From: Martelella lutilitoris
Lineage (GTDB): Bacteria > Pseudomonadota > Alphaproteobacteria > Rhizobiales > Rhizobiaceae
Direction: 5' to 3'
NCBI RefSeq assembly: GCF_005924265.1
Contig: NZ_VCLB01000010.1
Span: 124,001-188,000 of the forward strand
DNA: 64,000 nucleotides
A program made the position numbers and the translations under genes. Positions 1-11,440 of the stretch are shown here, in pieces. The notes below the pieces were generated by a model that worked only from the letters and a program-made list of their open reading frames with translations, was not told the origin of the DNA and searched no databases. Positions within the stretch are counted from its first letter, which is position 1. Each line of letters starts with the position of its first letter.

Positions 1-836
1 GAGCGCCAGCGGTTGAGCGGCGTGCGGCCGGGATCATCGGCCGGGAAATAGTTGAACGGCAGGTCAACGGGCACATTGGCGTCGACATCGCGCCGGTATT
101 CGTCGCCGAGCGAGCCGGAATCATATTCGATATGGTTGAACATATAGAGCCGGTTGGCGAAGCTTTCCTGCGCCAGACAGGGGCCGACCTCGTCGGAATC
201 CATCAGCAGCTCCATGCCCGGCACCCGTTCCAGATCCTCGCGGCGCACCTCGGTCCAGCGCGACACCGGGATCTGGAAATCGTCGGAAAAGCCGTTGAGA
301 TAGACGGAGGCCGGCTTCAGGTTGCGATGGCGATAGACCCCGAAAGCCTTCTTGTTGAGAAGGTGCTTCTCCACGCCGTGGAAATGATAGGCTGCCGCCA
401 TCGCACCCCAGCAGATGTTCATCGTCGAGTGACAGTTCGTCGTGGTCCAGTCGAGGATGTCCTTCAACTCGTCCCAATAGGTGACTTCCTCGAAATCGAG
501 CGTCTCCACCGGCGCGCCGGTGATGATGAAGCCGTCGAACTTCCGCTCCGCCACCTCGTCCCAGGTCTGGTAGAAGGAGAGCAGATGGTCGATCGGCGTG
601 TTCTTTGCCTTATGGCCGCCGACGCGCACCAGCGAAAGCTCGATCTGCAGCGGCGAGGCGCCCAGAAGCCGGGCGAACTGCAACTCGGTCTTGATCTTGT
701 TCGGCATGAGATTGAGAAGGGCAAACTGCAGCGGGCGGATATCCTGCCGCTCGGCAACCGTTTCCGTCTTGACCCGCACGCCCTCTGCAAGAAGCGTTTC
801 ATAGGCGGGCAGCGTATCAGGAATCTTGATAGGCAT
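1..836 (-). CDS. metA: Homoserine O-acetyltransferase MetA (3' end beyond window)
   Basis: Transfers an acyl group to L-homoserine, the first committed step of methionine synthesis in the cytoplasm. The 278 codons present start [16 protein letters not shown]; the family is about 305-310 residues, so roughly 30 C-terminal residues lie off the left edge. The nucleophile motif NICWGA puts Cys at residue 142, as in E. coli MetA, and HIEYD carries the catalytic His and Glu. Residue 111 is Glu (GAPVET), the residue reported to select acetyl-CoA, whereas E. coli has Gly and uses succinyl-CoA; acetyl transfer is therefore predicted. GGAA lies just upstream of the ATG. A SAM-II riboswitch and a strong promoter precede the gene. 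Confidence 0.95.
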   Translation of the reverse strand, partial: MPIKIPDTLPAYETLLAEGVRVKTETVAERQDIRPLQFALLNLMPNKIKTELQFARLLGASPLQIELSLVRVGGHKAKNTPIDHLLSFYQTWDEVAERKFDGFIITGAPVETLDFEEVTYWDELKDILDWTTTNCHSTMNICWGAMAAAYHFHGVEKHLLNKKAFGVYRHRNLKPASVYLNGFSDDFQIPVSRWTEVRREDLERVPGMELLMDSDEVGPCLAQESFANRLYMFNHIEYDSGSLGDEYRRDVDANVPVDLPFNYFPADDPGRTPLNRWR

Positions 837-918
837 GTCTCATTCCAATCCCGAACAGAAACCGACCGTCGTCAACGCGCAGCCGGTCCGAATGGGCAGG
901 AATTTTCCGCTCGCTTCG

Positions 919-975
919 GCCCTTTAGCGAGTTGTTTTACGTGGCTGCAAGCCGGCCGGCCAAATCACCACGAGG
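919..975 (-). ncRNA. SAM-II riboswitch (metA leader)
   Basis: The minus strand reads CGTGGTGATTTG, then GGCTTGCAGCCACGTAAA, then AACTCGCTAAAGGG, which matches the SAM-II (metA motif) class of alphaproteobacteria. CGTGG pairs with CCACG as P1, and the CUAAAGGG end forms the pseudoknot. It begins almost exactly at the predicted transcription start. About 83 nt separate it from the metA ATG, so control is not simple masking of metA's own ribosome site. Confidence 0.93.
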
Positions 976-981
976 AAAAGC

Positions 982-1010
982 TAGATAACGCCGCAATTGC
1001 CGGACGTCAA
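982..1010 (-). promoter_or_regulatory. metA promoter
   Basis: On the minus strand TTGACG (1010-1005) and TATCTA (987-982) are separated by exactly 17 nt. The expected start, near 975, coincides with the 5' end of the SAM-II aptamer. Confidence 0.75.
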
Positions 1011-1048
1011 TCTTGGCGCGAAAGACAATCCGTTGCCGGGCTGTCGCT

Positions 1049-1498
1049 TCAGGTGAAAAATGCTGTCAAGGCAGGCCACGAAAGCGGCATTTCCATGCCA
1101 AGTCCAATGTTTCCGGCCGCTTCTTTCCAATCAAGGAAAAACAGCCGGAAGCGTATAGGCCCTCCGCCGTCAGAGGCGTGTTCTTCTGTGTGGAACCAGT
1201 TTTCGGGCGCATCCTCCGGTATGGGCACAGTGAATATATGGCGCCGGTGGCACAGTAGCGCGCCGTTTTTTCTGAAGCTGTAGTCAATGCTGCCAAGTGC
1301 CGACCAGCCTTCGTTCAGGTGAAGTCCGGTCTCCTCGTGAAATTCCCGTTTTGCCGCCTCAATCGGAATTTCCGCATGCTCCAGCGTCCCGCCGGGAACC
1401 TGAAGCGGAACTTCCGGAAAGTCCGGCTCATCGAAGACGAGCACCCTGCTGCCCCGTCGTGCATAGATGAGCACTTTTTCCGCGTCCGGTATCATCAC
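1049..1498 (-). CDS. NUDIX hydrolase
   Basis: A 149-residue NUDIX protein with a complete box: G-T-L-E-H-A-E, seven residues, then REFHEETGL, fitting GX5EX7REUXEEXGU. Such enzymes hydrolyse nucleoside-diphosphate-linked compounds with Mg2+; the substrate cannot be told from sequence. It starts with two Met codons 12 nt after the lysE-type gene stop, behind AGGGAA, so the two are probably co-transcribed. Confidence 0.88.
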   Translation of the reverse strand: MMIPDAEKVLIYARRGSRVLVFDEPDFPEVPLQVPGGTLEHAEIPIEAAKREFHEETGLHLNEGWSALGSIDYSFRKNGALLCHRRHIFTVPIPEDAPENWFHTEEHASDGGGPIRFRLFFLDWKEAAGNIGLGMEMPLSWPALTAFFT

Positions 1499-1510
1499 GC
1501 TTCCCTGTTT

Positions 1511-2143
1511 TCAGGACGTTGTCCGTTTCAGCGCGGCCGTTGCAAGCCCCATCGCAATCAGCGCACTGCCGCCCAGCCGGGGCAGGAACGCGGTGACCGT
1601 GGACGAACTTAGCTTTGTCCGCAACCGGTCTGCCAACAGGGCATAGGCCAGTGCATTGACGGCGGCCAGCCCGACAAATGTGACAACAAGCGTTGAAAAC
1701 TGAGGGACAAGCGGCGCTTGCGGCACAATGAACTGCGGTACGAAGGCGATGAAGAAGGCAATCGATTTCGGATTCAGCGCCGTCACGGTCATGGAATGAA
1801 AGAAAATCTTGCGCGCGGCAAGCGGGGCCGGCGTGGTGGATGCGATGTTTTCGCTGGACTCGGCGCTTCTGAAAAGCCGGATACCGAGATAGACGAGATA
1901 GGCCGCGCCGACCCATTTGAGGATGACAAACAGTTTGGCCGACGTCAGCACAAGCGCGCCGAGACCGGCAAGCGAGGCGCTCATGGCGATGAGATCGCCG
2001 AGCGCGACGCCGGCGACGGTGGCAAGCGCCACGCGCCGCCCCTGGCTCAGCGCGTAGCTCAGCACGAGAAGAACAGTTGGGCCGGGAATGAGGAGCAGTG
2101 CCGTCGATGCCGCCACGAAGGCGAGCCAGAGATGGAAATCCAT
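1511..2143 (-). CDS. LysE/RhtB-family exporter
   Basis: A 210-residue membrane protein of the LysE/RhtB family, which exports amino acids or related metabolites through the inner membrane. It has the family length, the early PGP motif (LLLIPGPTVLLVL, about residue 17-29) and about six hydrophobic segments. The start is supported by AAGGA 7 nt upstream. It is divergent from the copper operon and leads the NUDIX gene. The substrate is unknown. Confidence 0.88.
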   Translation of the reverse strand: MDFHLWLAFVAASTALLLIPGPTVLLVLSYALSQGRRVALATVAGVALGDLIAMSASLAGLGALVLTSAKLFVILKWVGAAYLVYLGIRLFRSAESSENIASTTPAPLAARKIFFHSMTVTALNPKSIAFFIAFVPQFIVPQAPLVPQFSTLVVTFVGLAAVNALAYALLADRLRTKLSSSTVTAFLPRLGGSALIAMGLATAALKRTTS

Positions 2144-2236
2144 GTTTATGTCCTTGGATGCCTCGCGTTTTCATCAGCAAAGACAGGTTCTGCAGCCTTC
2201 GGCAAGGGGACCGTAGATCAAAAATGCGAAAACCGC

Positions 2237-2267
2237 TTGACCTTCCAGTGACTGGAAACCCTATCTC
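2237..2267 (+). promoter_or_regulatory. CueR/HmrR-type copper promoter
   Basis: TTGACC (2237-2242) and TATCTC (2262-2267) are separated by 19 nt, the overlong spacer typical of MerR-family promoters. The spacer holds the dyad CTTCCAGT / ACTGGAAA. This layout matches CueR/HmrR promoters in which the Cu(I)-bound regulator untwists the DNA. It lies 40 bp before the copZ-like start. No cueR/hmrR gene is adjacent. Confidence 0.82.
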
Positions 2268-2307
2268 CTCCGTCAGCATCAAAGCCAATGCAACAAGGAG
2301 CATGACG

Positions 2308-2517
2308 ATGGGCGAGAAAATGACGCTGAAGATCGAAGGCATGGGCTGCAGCAAATGCAGCGACAAGGTGACGAAGGCGCTTGGCAGCATTGACGGGATT
2401 TCCGATGTCGCGGTCAGCCTGGACGACAACGCCGCCTCGTTTGAGCTTGCCGCGCCTGCTACCCGCGATCAGGCGGTCGAGGCTGTCGAGGACGCCGGTT
2501 ACGACGTCGTGGCCTGA
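2308..2517 (+). CDS. copZ: CopZ-like heavy-metal-binding chaperone
   Basis: A 69-residue single HMA-domain protein with the metal site GMGCSKC (MxCxxC). It is expected to bind Cu(I) in the cytosol and deliver it to the ATPase encoded 39 bp downstream. The ATG at 2308 is chosen because AAGGAG ends 7 nt before it; the in-frame ATG at 2302 is too close to that ribosome site. The CueR-type promoter upstream supports copper induction. Confidence 0.88.
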   Translation: MGEKMTLKIEGMGCSKCSDKVTKALGSIDGISDVAVSLDDNAASFELAAPATRDQAVEAVEDAGYDVVA

Positions 2518-2556
2518 GGCTGCCGAGAGGCATTCAATTTCCGGAAGGCGTTATCC

Positions 2557-5034
<2,478 letters not shown>

Positions 5035-5053
5035 TCAAAAAAGGAAACCTCTC

Positions 5054-5089
5054 GCCGGTCGACGCAAATCAAAAGCGCCGACCGGCTTT
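5054..5089 (+). terminator. Putative terminator after copA
   Basis: GCCGGTCG (5054-5061) pairs perfectly with CGACCGGC (5079-5086), followed by TTTC. The loop is long (17 nt) and the T-run short, so efficiency is uncertain. Confidence 0.5.
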
Positions 5090-5169
5090 CCATTCCGCGC
5101 CGATCGTCCTATTCTTCCTTTCAGCCGCTCGCATTTGGCGCCAAAGGAATTCCGAGATTCCCCGGCCCT

Positions 5170-5183
5170 TTGATCACGATCAA
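5170..5183 (+). promoter_or_regulatory. FNR/FixK box upstream of adhE
   Basis: TTGATCACGATCAA is a perfect match to the FNR/FnrN/FixK consensus TTGATNNNNATCAA. CTAAAT at 5205-5210 is a plausible -10, giving a start near 5217 and placing the box centre about 41 bp upstream, the class II activator position. The remaining 366-bp gap between copA and adhE shows no other gene. Oxygen-limited induction of adhE is inferred. Confidence 0.85.
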
Positions 5184-5400
5184 TACAAAACGATTTAAAG
5201 CGGCCTAAATCTGCCCCCGGTGAGATTGGACGGTCTTCTTCCGGATAGTTTTCTAAGCCCCGACCGGGTGTCATACCGGTAACGAAATGTGGCGCGAAAC
5301 TTTCCCGCATGACCGCCGGGCCGCCCCCAAGACCGGCCCATCCCGTCCGCCAACCACAGCAACCGCCGGACATTCCGGCGAATAGCGCAGGAGTAGTCCC

Positions 5401-8067
5401 ATGCCGGCCATCAGCACGACCGAACTTGACCAGCTTGTTGCCCGGACGAAGGCAGCGCAGCAGAAGTTTGCGACCTACACGCAAGAGCAGGTCGACTTCA
5501 TTTTCCGTTCCGCCGCCCTTGCCGCGGCAGATGCCCGTATTCCCCTTGCCCGTATGGCGCATGAGGAGACCGGAATGGGCGTCATGGAAGACAAGGTGGT
5601 CAAGAACCACTTCGCCTCGGAATACATCTACAACAAATACAAGGACGACAAGACCTGCGGCATCCTCTCGGAGGAACCGGAATACGGCATCTTCACGGTT
5701 GCCGAGCCTGTCGGCCTGATTTGCGCCATCGTCCCCACCACCAACCCGACCTCGACCGCCATCTTCAAGGCGCTGATCAGCCTGAAGACCCGCAACGGGG
5801 TCATCTTCTCGCCGCATCCGCGCGCCAAGCGCTCGACCTGCGAGGCTGCTCGCGTGGTGCTTGAAGCCGCCGTCAAGGCCGGCGCGCCGAAGGACATCAT
5901 CGGCTGGATCGATGAACCCTCGGTCGAGCTTTCGAACGCGCTGATGCACCATGAGGATATCAACCTGATCCTCGCCACCGGCGGTCCCGGCATGGTGAAG
6001 GCCGCCTATTCGTCGGGCAAGCCGGCGATCGGCGTCGGCGCCGGCAACACGCCTGCCGTGATCGACGAATATGCCGATATCAAGCGTGCCGTTGCCTCGA
6101 TCCTGATGTCGAAGACCTTCGACAACGGCGTCATCTGCGCCTCGGAACAGTCGGTGATTGCCGTCGACAAGGTTTATGACAAGGTGCGCGAGCGCTTCAT
6201 CAGCCATGGCGGTTATGTTCTGTCGGGCAATGAGGCCGGCGCCGTCCGCGACATCATCATGAACAAGAAGGGTACGCTGAATGCCGAGATCGTCGGCCAG
6301 TCGGCCGTCAAGATCGCGGCCATGGCCGGCATCGAGGTGCCGCCGCGCACCAAGGTTCTGATTGCCGAGGTCGAGAGCACGGGCGAGGAAGAAGTCTTTG
6401 CCCACGAAAAGCTGTCGCCGACGCTTGCCATGTACAAGGCGAAGAATTTCGATCACGCCAGCCGTATCGCGTCGGAACTGGTGGCGCTTGGCGGTATCGG
6501 CCACACCTCGGTGCTCTACACCGACCAGGACCTGCAGCCCGAACGCGTCACCGCCTTCGGCGAAAAGATGAAGACGGCTCGCGTCCTGATCAACACGCCG
6601 GCCTCGCAGGGCGGTATCGGCGACCTTTACAACTTCCGTCTGGCGCCGTCGCTGACGCTTGGTTGCGGTTCGTGGGGCGGCAACTCGATCTCGGAAAACG
6701 TTGGGCCGCAGCACCTCATCAATAAGAAGACCGTGGCCAAGAGGGCAGAAAACATGCTGTGGCACAAGCTTCCCCCGTCGATCTATTTCCGTCGCGGTTC
6801 GCTTCCCTTCGCTCTGGAAGAACTGAAGGGCCACAAGCGTTGCCTGATCGTGACTGACCGTTTCCTGTTCGAAAACGGTTATGTCAACGACACGGTCCGC
6901 GTGCTGAAGGGCCTCGGCATGGAGGTCGAAACCTTCTTCGACGTTCAGGCTGACCCGACGCTCGCCGTTGTCCGCAAGGGCTGGGAACTGGCCCGTTCGT
7001 TCGAGCCGGATATCATCCTGGCGCAGGGTGGCGGTTCGCCGATGGATGCGGCCAAGATCATGTGGGTGATGTACGAGCATCCGGAAGTCGAGTTTGCCGA
7101 TCTGGCGCTGCGCTTCATGGATATCCGCAAGCGCATCTATCACTTCCCCAAGCTCGGCATCAAAGCCAAGTTCGTTGCCGTACCGACCACCTCGGGTACT
7201 GGCTCGGAAGTCACTCCGTTTGCCGTCGTCACCGACGAGAAGACCGGCGTGAAGTACCCGATCGCCGACTACGAACTGACGCCGACCATGGCCATTGTCG
7301 ACGCCGACCTCGTCATGAACATGCCGAAGTCGCTGACGGCCCATGGCGGGATCGACGCGGTGACCCATGCGCTCGAAGCCTATGTCTCGATCATGGCGAA
7401 CGAGTATTCGGACGGTCAGGCGCTTCAGGCCCTGAAGCTTCTGAAGGAATATCTGCCTTCGGCCTACAAGAACGGCGCTGCCGATCCCAAGGCCCGCGAG
7501 CAGGTTCACAACGCCGCAACGATTGCCGGCATGGCCTTTGCCAACGCCTTCCTCGGTGTTTGCCACTCGATGGCGCACAAGATCGGCGCGCAGTTCCATC
7601 TGCCGCACGGCCTGTCGAACGCCCTGCTTCTGGCCAATGTGGTTCGCTACAACGCGGTCGACAATCCGACCAAGCAGGCCACCTTCAGCCAGTATGACCG
7701 GCCGAAGGCGCTGTGCCGCTATGCCGAAATCGCCCGCCATCTCGAACTTGGCGGAAAGACGGACGAACAGTCGGTCGAAAACCTGGTCAAGTGGATCGAA
7801 AGCCTCAACAAGGCCTGCGATATCCCCGAATCGATCCAGGCGGCCGGCGTCGGCGAAGCCGACTTCCTCGACCATCTCGACGAGGTTGCCGAAAAGGCCT
7901 TCGATGACCAGTGCACCGGCGCCAACCCGCGCTACCCACTGATTTCGGAAATCCGCCAGGTCCTGCTCGACACCTATTATGGCCGCGCCTACGAAGAAGG
8001 CGTCGTCAACGAGCCGGCAGCAGCCGAAGACAAGGGTTCGGTCGTGCCGCTCAGCGCCCGCAAGTAG
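5401..8067 (+). CDS. adhE: Bifunctional acetaldehyde-CoA/alcohol dehydrogenase AdhE
   Basis: Reduces acetyl-CoA to acetaldehyde and then ethanol with two NADH, a fermentative electron sink. The 888 residues match full-length AdhE. The N-terminal aldehyde dehydrogenase half carries the catalytic Cys246 in GVICASEQ. The C-terminal iron-dependent alcohol dehydrogenase half has GGGSPMDAAK and TTSGTGSEVTPF, and iron ligands Asp652, His656, His722 and His736, within one residue of the E. coli numbering. It is a single gene, with an FNR/FixK box upstream and a bidirectional terminator downstream. AdhE is patchy in Rhizobiales, so transfer is possible, but base composition looks like the host. Confidence 0.96.
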   Translation: MPAISTTELDQLVARTKAAQQKFATYTQEQVDFIFRSAALAAADARIPLARMAHEETGMGVMEDKVVKNHFASEYIYNKYKDDKTCGILSEEPEYGIFTVAEPVGLICAIVPTTNPTSTAIFKALISLKTRNGVIFSPHPRAKRSTCEAARVVLEAAVKAGAPKDIIGWIDEPSVELSNALMHHEDINLILATGGPGMVKAAYSSGKPAIGVGAGNTPAVIDEYADIKRAVASILMSKTFDNGVICASEQSVIAVDKVYDKVRERFISHGGYVLSGNEAGAVRDIIMNKKGTLNAEIVGQSAVKIAAMAGIEVPPRTKVLIAEVESTGEEEVFAHEKLSPTLAMYKAKNFDHASRIASELVALGGIGHTSVLYTDQDLQPERVTAFGEKMKTARVLINTPASQGGIGDLYNFRLAPSLTLGCGSWGGNSISENVGPQHLINKKTVAKRAENMLWHKLPPSIYFRRGSLPFALEELKGHKRCLIVTDRFLFENGYVNDTVRVLKGLGMEVETFFDVQADPTLAVVRKGWELARSFEPDIILAQGGGSPMDAAKIMWVMYEHPEVEFADLALRFMDIRKRIYHFPKLGIKAKFVAVPTTSGTGSEVTPFAVVTDEKTGVKYPIADYELTPTMAIVDADLVMNMPKSLTAHGGIDAVTHALEAYVSIMANEYSDGQALQALKLLKEYLPSAYKNGAADPKAREQVHNAATIAGMAFANAFLGVCHSMAHKIGAQFHLPHGLSNALLLANVVRYNAVDNPTKQATFSQYDRPKALCRYAEIARHLELGGKTDEQSVENLVKWIESLNKACDIPESIQAAGVGEADFLDHLDEVAEKAFDDQCTGANPRYPLISEIRQVLLDTYYGRAYEEGVVNEPAAAEDKGSVVPLSARK

Positions 8068-8092
8068 TTGCAGGCATTGAACAGCATGAAAG

Positions 8093-8118
8093 AAAACGCC
8101 GCCTCCGGGCGGCGTTTT
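8093..8118. terminator. Bidirectional terminator between adhE and the NlpC/P60 gene
   Basis: CGCCGCC (8097-8103), loop TCCG, then GGCGGCG (8108-8114), flanked by AAAA and TTTT. It can end transcripts from both convergent genes. Confidence 0.92.
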
Positions 8119-8128
8119 ACGTTTCGTG

Positions 8129-8995
8129 CTATCCCGCGCGCTGCGGCCTCAGATAGGAGGTCGGGTTGCCATAGGCGGGTGCGATGCGGGTGATCGCGTG
8201 GTCGAGGTTTTCGCGGGCAACCCGCATGGTTGCGCCATTGGCATGGATGAGGACCTTGGCATCTTCCATGATGCCGACATGGCCTTTCCAGAAGACGAGG
8301 TCGCCGCGTTTCAGCGCCCGGCGCGTCACCGGCTCGCCCTCCATCAACTCCTGCATGTCGGAATCGCGCGGCACGGCGATCCCTGCCATCATCATCGCCA
8401 TCTGTATCAGCGCCGAGCAGTCGAGGCCGAAGCCCGATCGTCCGCCCCACAGATAGGGCGTCTCCAGAAAGCGCAGCGCCGTCTTGACCGGATCGCGCTC
8501 AAAGGGGCGGCCGAGCGGAAAGCAGTGATCGGCGAAAACCGCCGTGCCGTCCGAGCAGAGATAATAGCGGCTGCCGCGCGTCTCCGCCTCGTCGACAAAG
8601 GTCAGCCGACAGCCCATGGAGAGCGCGCAGACCGGCCCGGCCTTGAGTTCGGCCTCGGGATAAAGGAAGGTCCGGGGTACCGAGATGACATGGGAGGCCT
8701 GGCGCTCGCCTTCGGCCACCATCGCCTCCGGCAGGTAGCCGACATAGCCGTCGAAGCGCGACTGCACCCAGGCCCAGCCGGATCTGCGTTCGAAGATGTC
8801 GACGGTTTCGCCAAAAAGAAGCTGGCTGTCGATGAAAGCGGCTTCCGACGGCTTTGGCCGCAAGGGCGCGACGGGAGCGATGATCTGGGCTGGCGTCGGT
8901 ACGGCGAAGCGATCAGCATGGACGATGCCGGAAAGCCGGGCGTCGGCGAGATCGGGCCGGAAGGCATGCAGCCTTCGATCGAGTTCCATCACCAT
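8129..8995 (-). CDS. NlpC/P60 family cell-wall peptidase
   Basis: A 288-residue protein with two SH3-like segments in the N-terminal half (LLFGETVDIFERRSGWAW is typical) and a C-terminal NlpC/P60 domain. The catalytic Cys is in GLDCSALIQ, and the His is expected in VLIHANG. Family members cleave peptide cross-links in peptidoglycan. I see no clear signal peptide. The start codon overlaps the aminopeptidase stop (ATGA), so the two are translationally coupled. Confidence 0.88.
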   Translation of the reverse strand: MVMELDRRLHAFRPDLADARLSGIVHADRFAVPTPAQIIAPVAPLRPKPSEAAFIDSQLLFGETVDIFERRSGWAWVQSRFDGYVGYLPEAMVAEGERQASHVISVPRTFLYPEAELKAGPVCALSMGCRLTFVDEAETRGSRYYLCSDGTAVFADHCFPLGRPFERDPVKTALRFLETPYLWGGRSGFGLDCSALIQMAMMMAGIAVPRDSDMQELMEGEPVTRRALKRGDLVFWKGHVGIMEDAKVLIHANGATMRVARENLDHAITRIAPAYGNPTSYLRPQRAG

Positions 8996-10380
8996 CAGCT
9001 CGTCCGGATCGTTTCGAAGAGGGCGCGGATCGCCTGCGCCTCGCCGCCGGCGGGGCCGAAATCGCGATCGGTCGGGGCGTGGCCATAGATGTCAAAATGC
9101 GCCCACGTTCGCGCCCGCCCGACAAAGCGCTTCAGGAAGAGCGCCGCGGTTATCGCCCCGGCCATGCCGCCGGCCGGCGCGTTGGTCAGGTCGGCGATCG
9201 CGGTTTTCAGCCTGGCGTCATAGCCGGCAAAGAGCGGCATGCGCCAGAGCGGATCGGAGAGCGTCTCGCCGCTCTTTTGAAGCTTGTCGGCAAAGGCGTC
9301 GCTGTCGGTGAAGAATGGCGCGATGTCCGGGCCGAGCGCCACGCGGGCAGCCCCCGTCAGCGTCGCCATGTCGATCAGAAGGTCGGGAAGTTCCTCGTCC
9401 GCATAGGTCAGCGCATCGGCAAGGATGAGCCGTCCTTCGGCATCAGTGTTGTCGATCTGTACGGTGAGCCCCTTGCGGGAGCGGTAGATGTCGCCCGGGC
9501 GGAAGGCATTGCCGGCAATGGAATTCTCGACGCTCGGGACGATGACGCGCAGGTCGACGTCGAGGCCGGCATCCATGATCATCAGCGCCAGCCCCATCAC
9601 ATTGGCGGCCCCGCCCATGTCCTTTTTCATCAGGCCCATGCCGGCCGCCGACTTGATGTCGAGGCCGCCGGTATCGAAGCAGACGCCCTTGCCAACCAGT
9701 GTGATGCTCCTCGCGCCCTTGCGGCCCCAGCGCAACTCCATCAGGCGCGGCGCCTTTTCACCCGCCCGGCCGACCGCATGGATCAGCGGAAAGCCGGCCT
9801 TCAGCAGGTCGTCGCCGCGGATGGCGCTGAATTCCGCGCCATAATGGCGGGCCAGGCTCTCGAAGGCCTGTTCCAGATGGTCCGGCTGCATGTCGTTTGC
9901 AGGCGTGTTGATCAGGTCTCGGGCGAGGAAGATCGCGGCAACCGTTCGTTCGATCGCGGCCCTGTCGCAGTCCTCCGGCACGGCGAGGCGAACCTTCCCG
10001 GCCGTGGAAGGCTTGAGGTAACGCTCGAACCGGTAGCAGCCTGCAGCAAAGCCGATCAGTGCCTGGCACGGATCGCCCTCAAAGCCCGCAAGCTGCCAGT
10101 CACCGGGCGGCAGAAGCCTGGAAAGGCGACCAGTGGCGAAGGGAGAGGCTTCTCGGCCGAGGCCGAAGAGCGCGCCGGAAACACTGCCATCGTCGCCGGG
10201 AACCAGCAAAAGTTCGCCCTCGCGGGCGGAAAACCCGGCCGCGCGGCCAAACCGATGGATATTGTCCGGGAGGATGTCCGGCCTTTCGAGATCAGCAGGC
10301 GTCACCGCGAAGAGCGGTTTTGTCTCTGAACCGGCTGGGCAAAAGGGCGAAGGGTGTTCGAAAAACTGGAAACTGGGCAT
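8995..10380 (-). CDS. Leucyl aminopeptidase family (M17) peptidase
   Basis: A 461-residue M17 metallo-exopeptidase that removes N-terminal residues from peptides in the cytoplasm. Metal and active-site motifs are GKGVCFDTGGLDIK, MKKDMGGAA and NTDAEGRLILADAL, in the expected order in the C-terminal half. The N-terminal domain is more divergent than in E. coli PepA. It is coupled to the NlpC/P60 gene, suggesting joint handling of muropeptides (inference). Confidence 0.9.
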   Translation of the reverse strand: MPSFQFFEHPSPFCPAGSETKPLFAVTPADLERPDILPDNIHRFGRAAGFSAREGELLLVPGDDGSVSGALFGLGREASPFATGRLSRLLPPGDWQLAGFEGDPCQALIGFAAGCYRFERYLKPSTAGKVRLAVPEDCDRAAIERTVAAIFLARDLINTPANDMQPDHLEQAFESLARHYGAEFSAIRGDDLLKAGFPLIHAVGRAGEKAPRLMELRWGRKGARSITLVGKGVCFDTGGLDIKSAAGMGLMKKDMGGAANVMGLALMIMDAGLDVDLRVIVPSVENSIAGNAFRPGDIYRSRKGLTVQIDNTDAEGRLILADALTYADEELPDLLIDMATLTGAARVALGPDIAPFFTDSDAFADKLQKSGETLSDPLWRMPLFAGYDARLKTAIADLTNAPAGGMAGAITAALFLKRFVGRARTWAHFDIYGHAPTDRDFGPAGGEAQAIRALFETIRTS

Positions 10381-10509
10381 TTGTGTTCGCTTGTCAGTGT
10401 TGCCCCGCCTACTTTCGCGGGAAAAAACTTTCTGTAAAGTGTCTGAAAGCCTCGGGATTGATTCCTTACGCTGATCGGGGCGCTGAGAACAGACGGAGAT
10501 TGCCTTAAA

Positions 10510-11316
10510 ATGACCAATCCGACCGGGCTTTCGAGAAAGGCGGCGCTGGCGCTCGTTGCGGCGGCCATCATTGTTTCAGGTTGCGCCAGCGTGCGCAGGC
10601 CGATGACCACGGCACAATACATGTCCGCCGAGGAGATTGCCGGCCTCTCGCCCTCGCAGCGCCAGATGGCGAGCTATCGGCTTGAAACGGCATATCTTTC
10701 CAGGCCCGGAAATGTCAAATCGGGTATCGCCTGGTCTGAGTATCTGAAGGCCGAGGGGCGCTACAGCGAGGCCAACCAGGTGATGCGCGAGGTCGCCGCG
10801 CGCAATCCCGATTCCGGCGATGCATTGCTTCACTATGCCGAAACGCAGGCTGCGCTTGGCTACTATCCCGATGCGCTGCGCACGATCCGCAATGCGGAAG
10901 CCGCTTCACCGCGTGACTGGCGGACCTTCTCGCAGGAGGGGTTGATTCTCGACCAGATGGGCAAGCCGGTTGAAGCGCGCATGCGCTACCGCCAGGCGCT
11001 CACATTGTCGCCCAAGAACCCCGAAGTCCTGTCCAACATGGCGGTCTCCTATGTGCTGACCCATGATCTGGCGACGGCGGAGAATTATCTGCGCGAGGCA
11101 ATCGCCCAGCGCGATGCCAGCCCGGAAGTCCGGGTCAACCTGGCGCTGGTGCTTGCGCTTCAGGGCAAGCAGCAGGAAGCCGAGCGGGTGGCAACGACCG
11201 GCGTCTCGGCTGAAGAGGCCCAGGCCAACCTCGCGGCGCTACAGGCCGCTACCGCACCCGGCGGCGCCTGGGAACGATACGCCGTGGGCGCGGGCGGACA
11301 ACAGTCGTCCATGTGA
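10510..11316 (+). CDS. TPR-containing lipoprotein (TadD-like)
   Basis: A 268-residue protein with a lipoprotein signal (hydrophobic stretch ending IIVSGC, Cys at about residue 25) and at least three tetratricopeptide repeats between about residues 70 and 220. It resembles TadD-type pilus-assembly lipoproteins, but no tad genes are nearby, so a specific role is not supported. It is divergent from the aminopeptidase gene, with a 129-bp gap between them. Confidence 0.8.
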   Translation: MTNPTGLSRKAALALVAAAIIVSGCASVRRPMTTAQYMSAEEIAGLSPSQRQMASYRLETAYLSRPGNVKSGIAWSEYLKAEGRYSEANQVMREVAARNPDSGDALLHYAETQAALGYYPDALRTIRNAEAASPRDWRTFSQEGLILDQMGKPVEARMRYRQALTLSPKNPEVLSNMAVSYVLTHDLATAENYLREAIAQRDASPEVRVNLALVLALQGKQQEAERVATTGVSAEEAQANLAALQAATAPGGAWERYAVGAGGQQSSM

Positions 11317-11440
11317 TCACGGCGTGACGCGCGCGGAATATTTCTTGGTCAGGCGGCTACATCTGACGTCCGCTAAAATGCGTCAAAACATACAGATAAA
11401 TCGTTTCGTCGTTTCGATGAAAGGCGAAAACGATCTGGTC

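Noticed and set aside
132-1283. A 383-codon plus-strand frame across metA and its leader
   Set aside because: It covers metA, the SAM-II riboswitch and part of the NUDIX gene on the other strand; all three have strong independent support.
5035-7875. A 946-codon open frame opposite adhE on the minus strand
   Set aside because: It is antisense to a gene with every AdhE catalytic residue; the encoded protein is Arg/Gly/Asp-rich without motifs, a normal by-product of high-GC codon bias.
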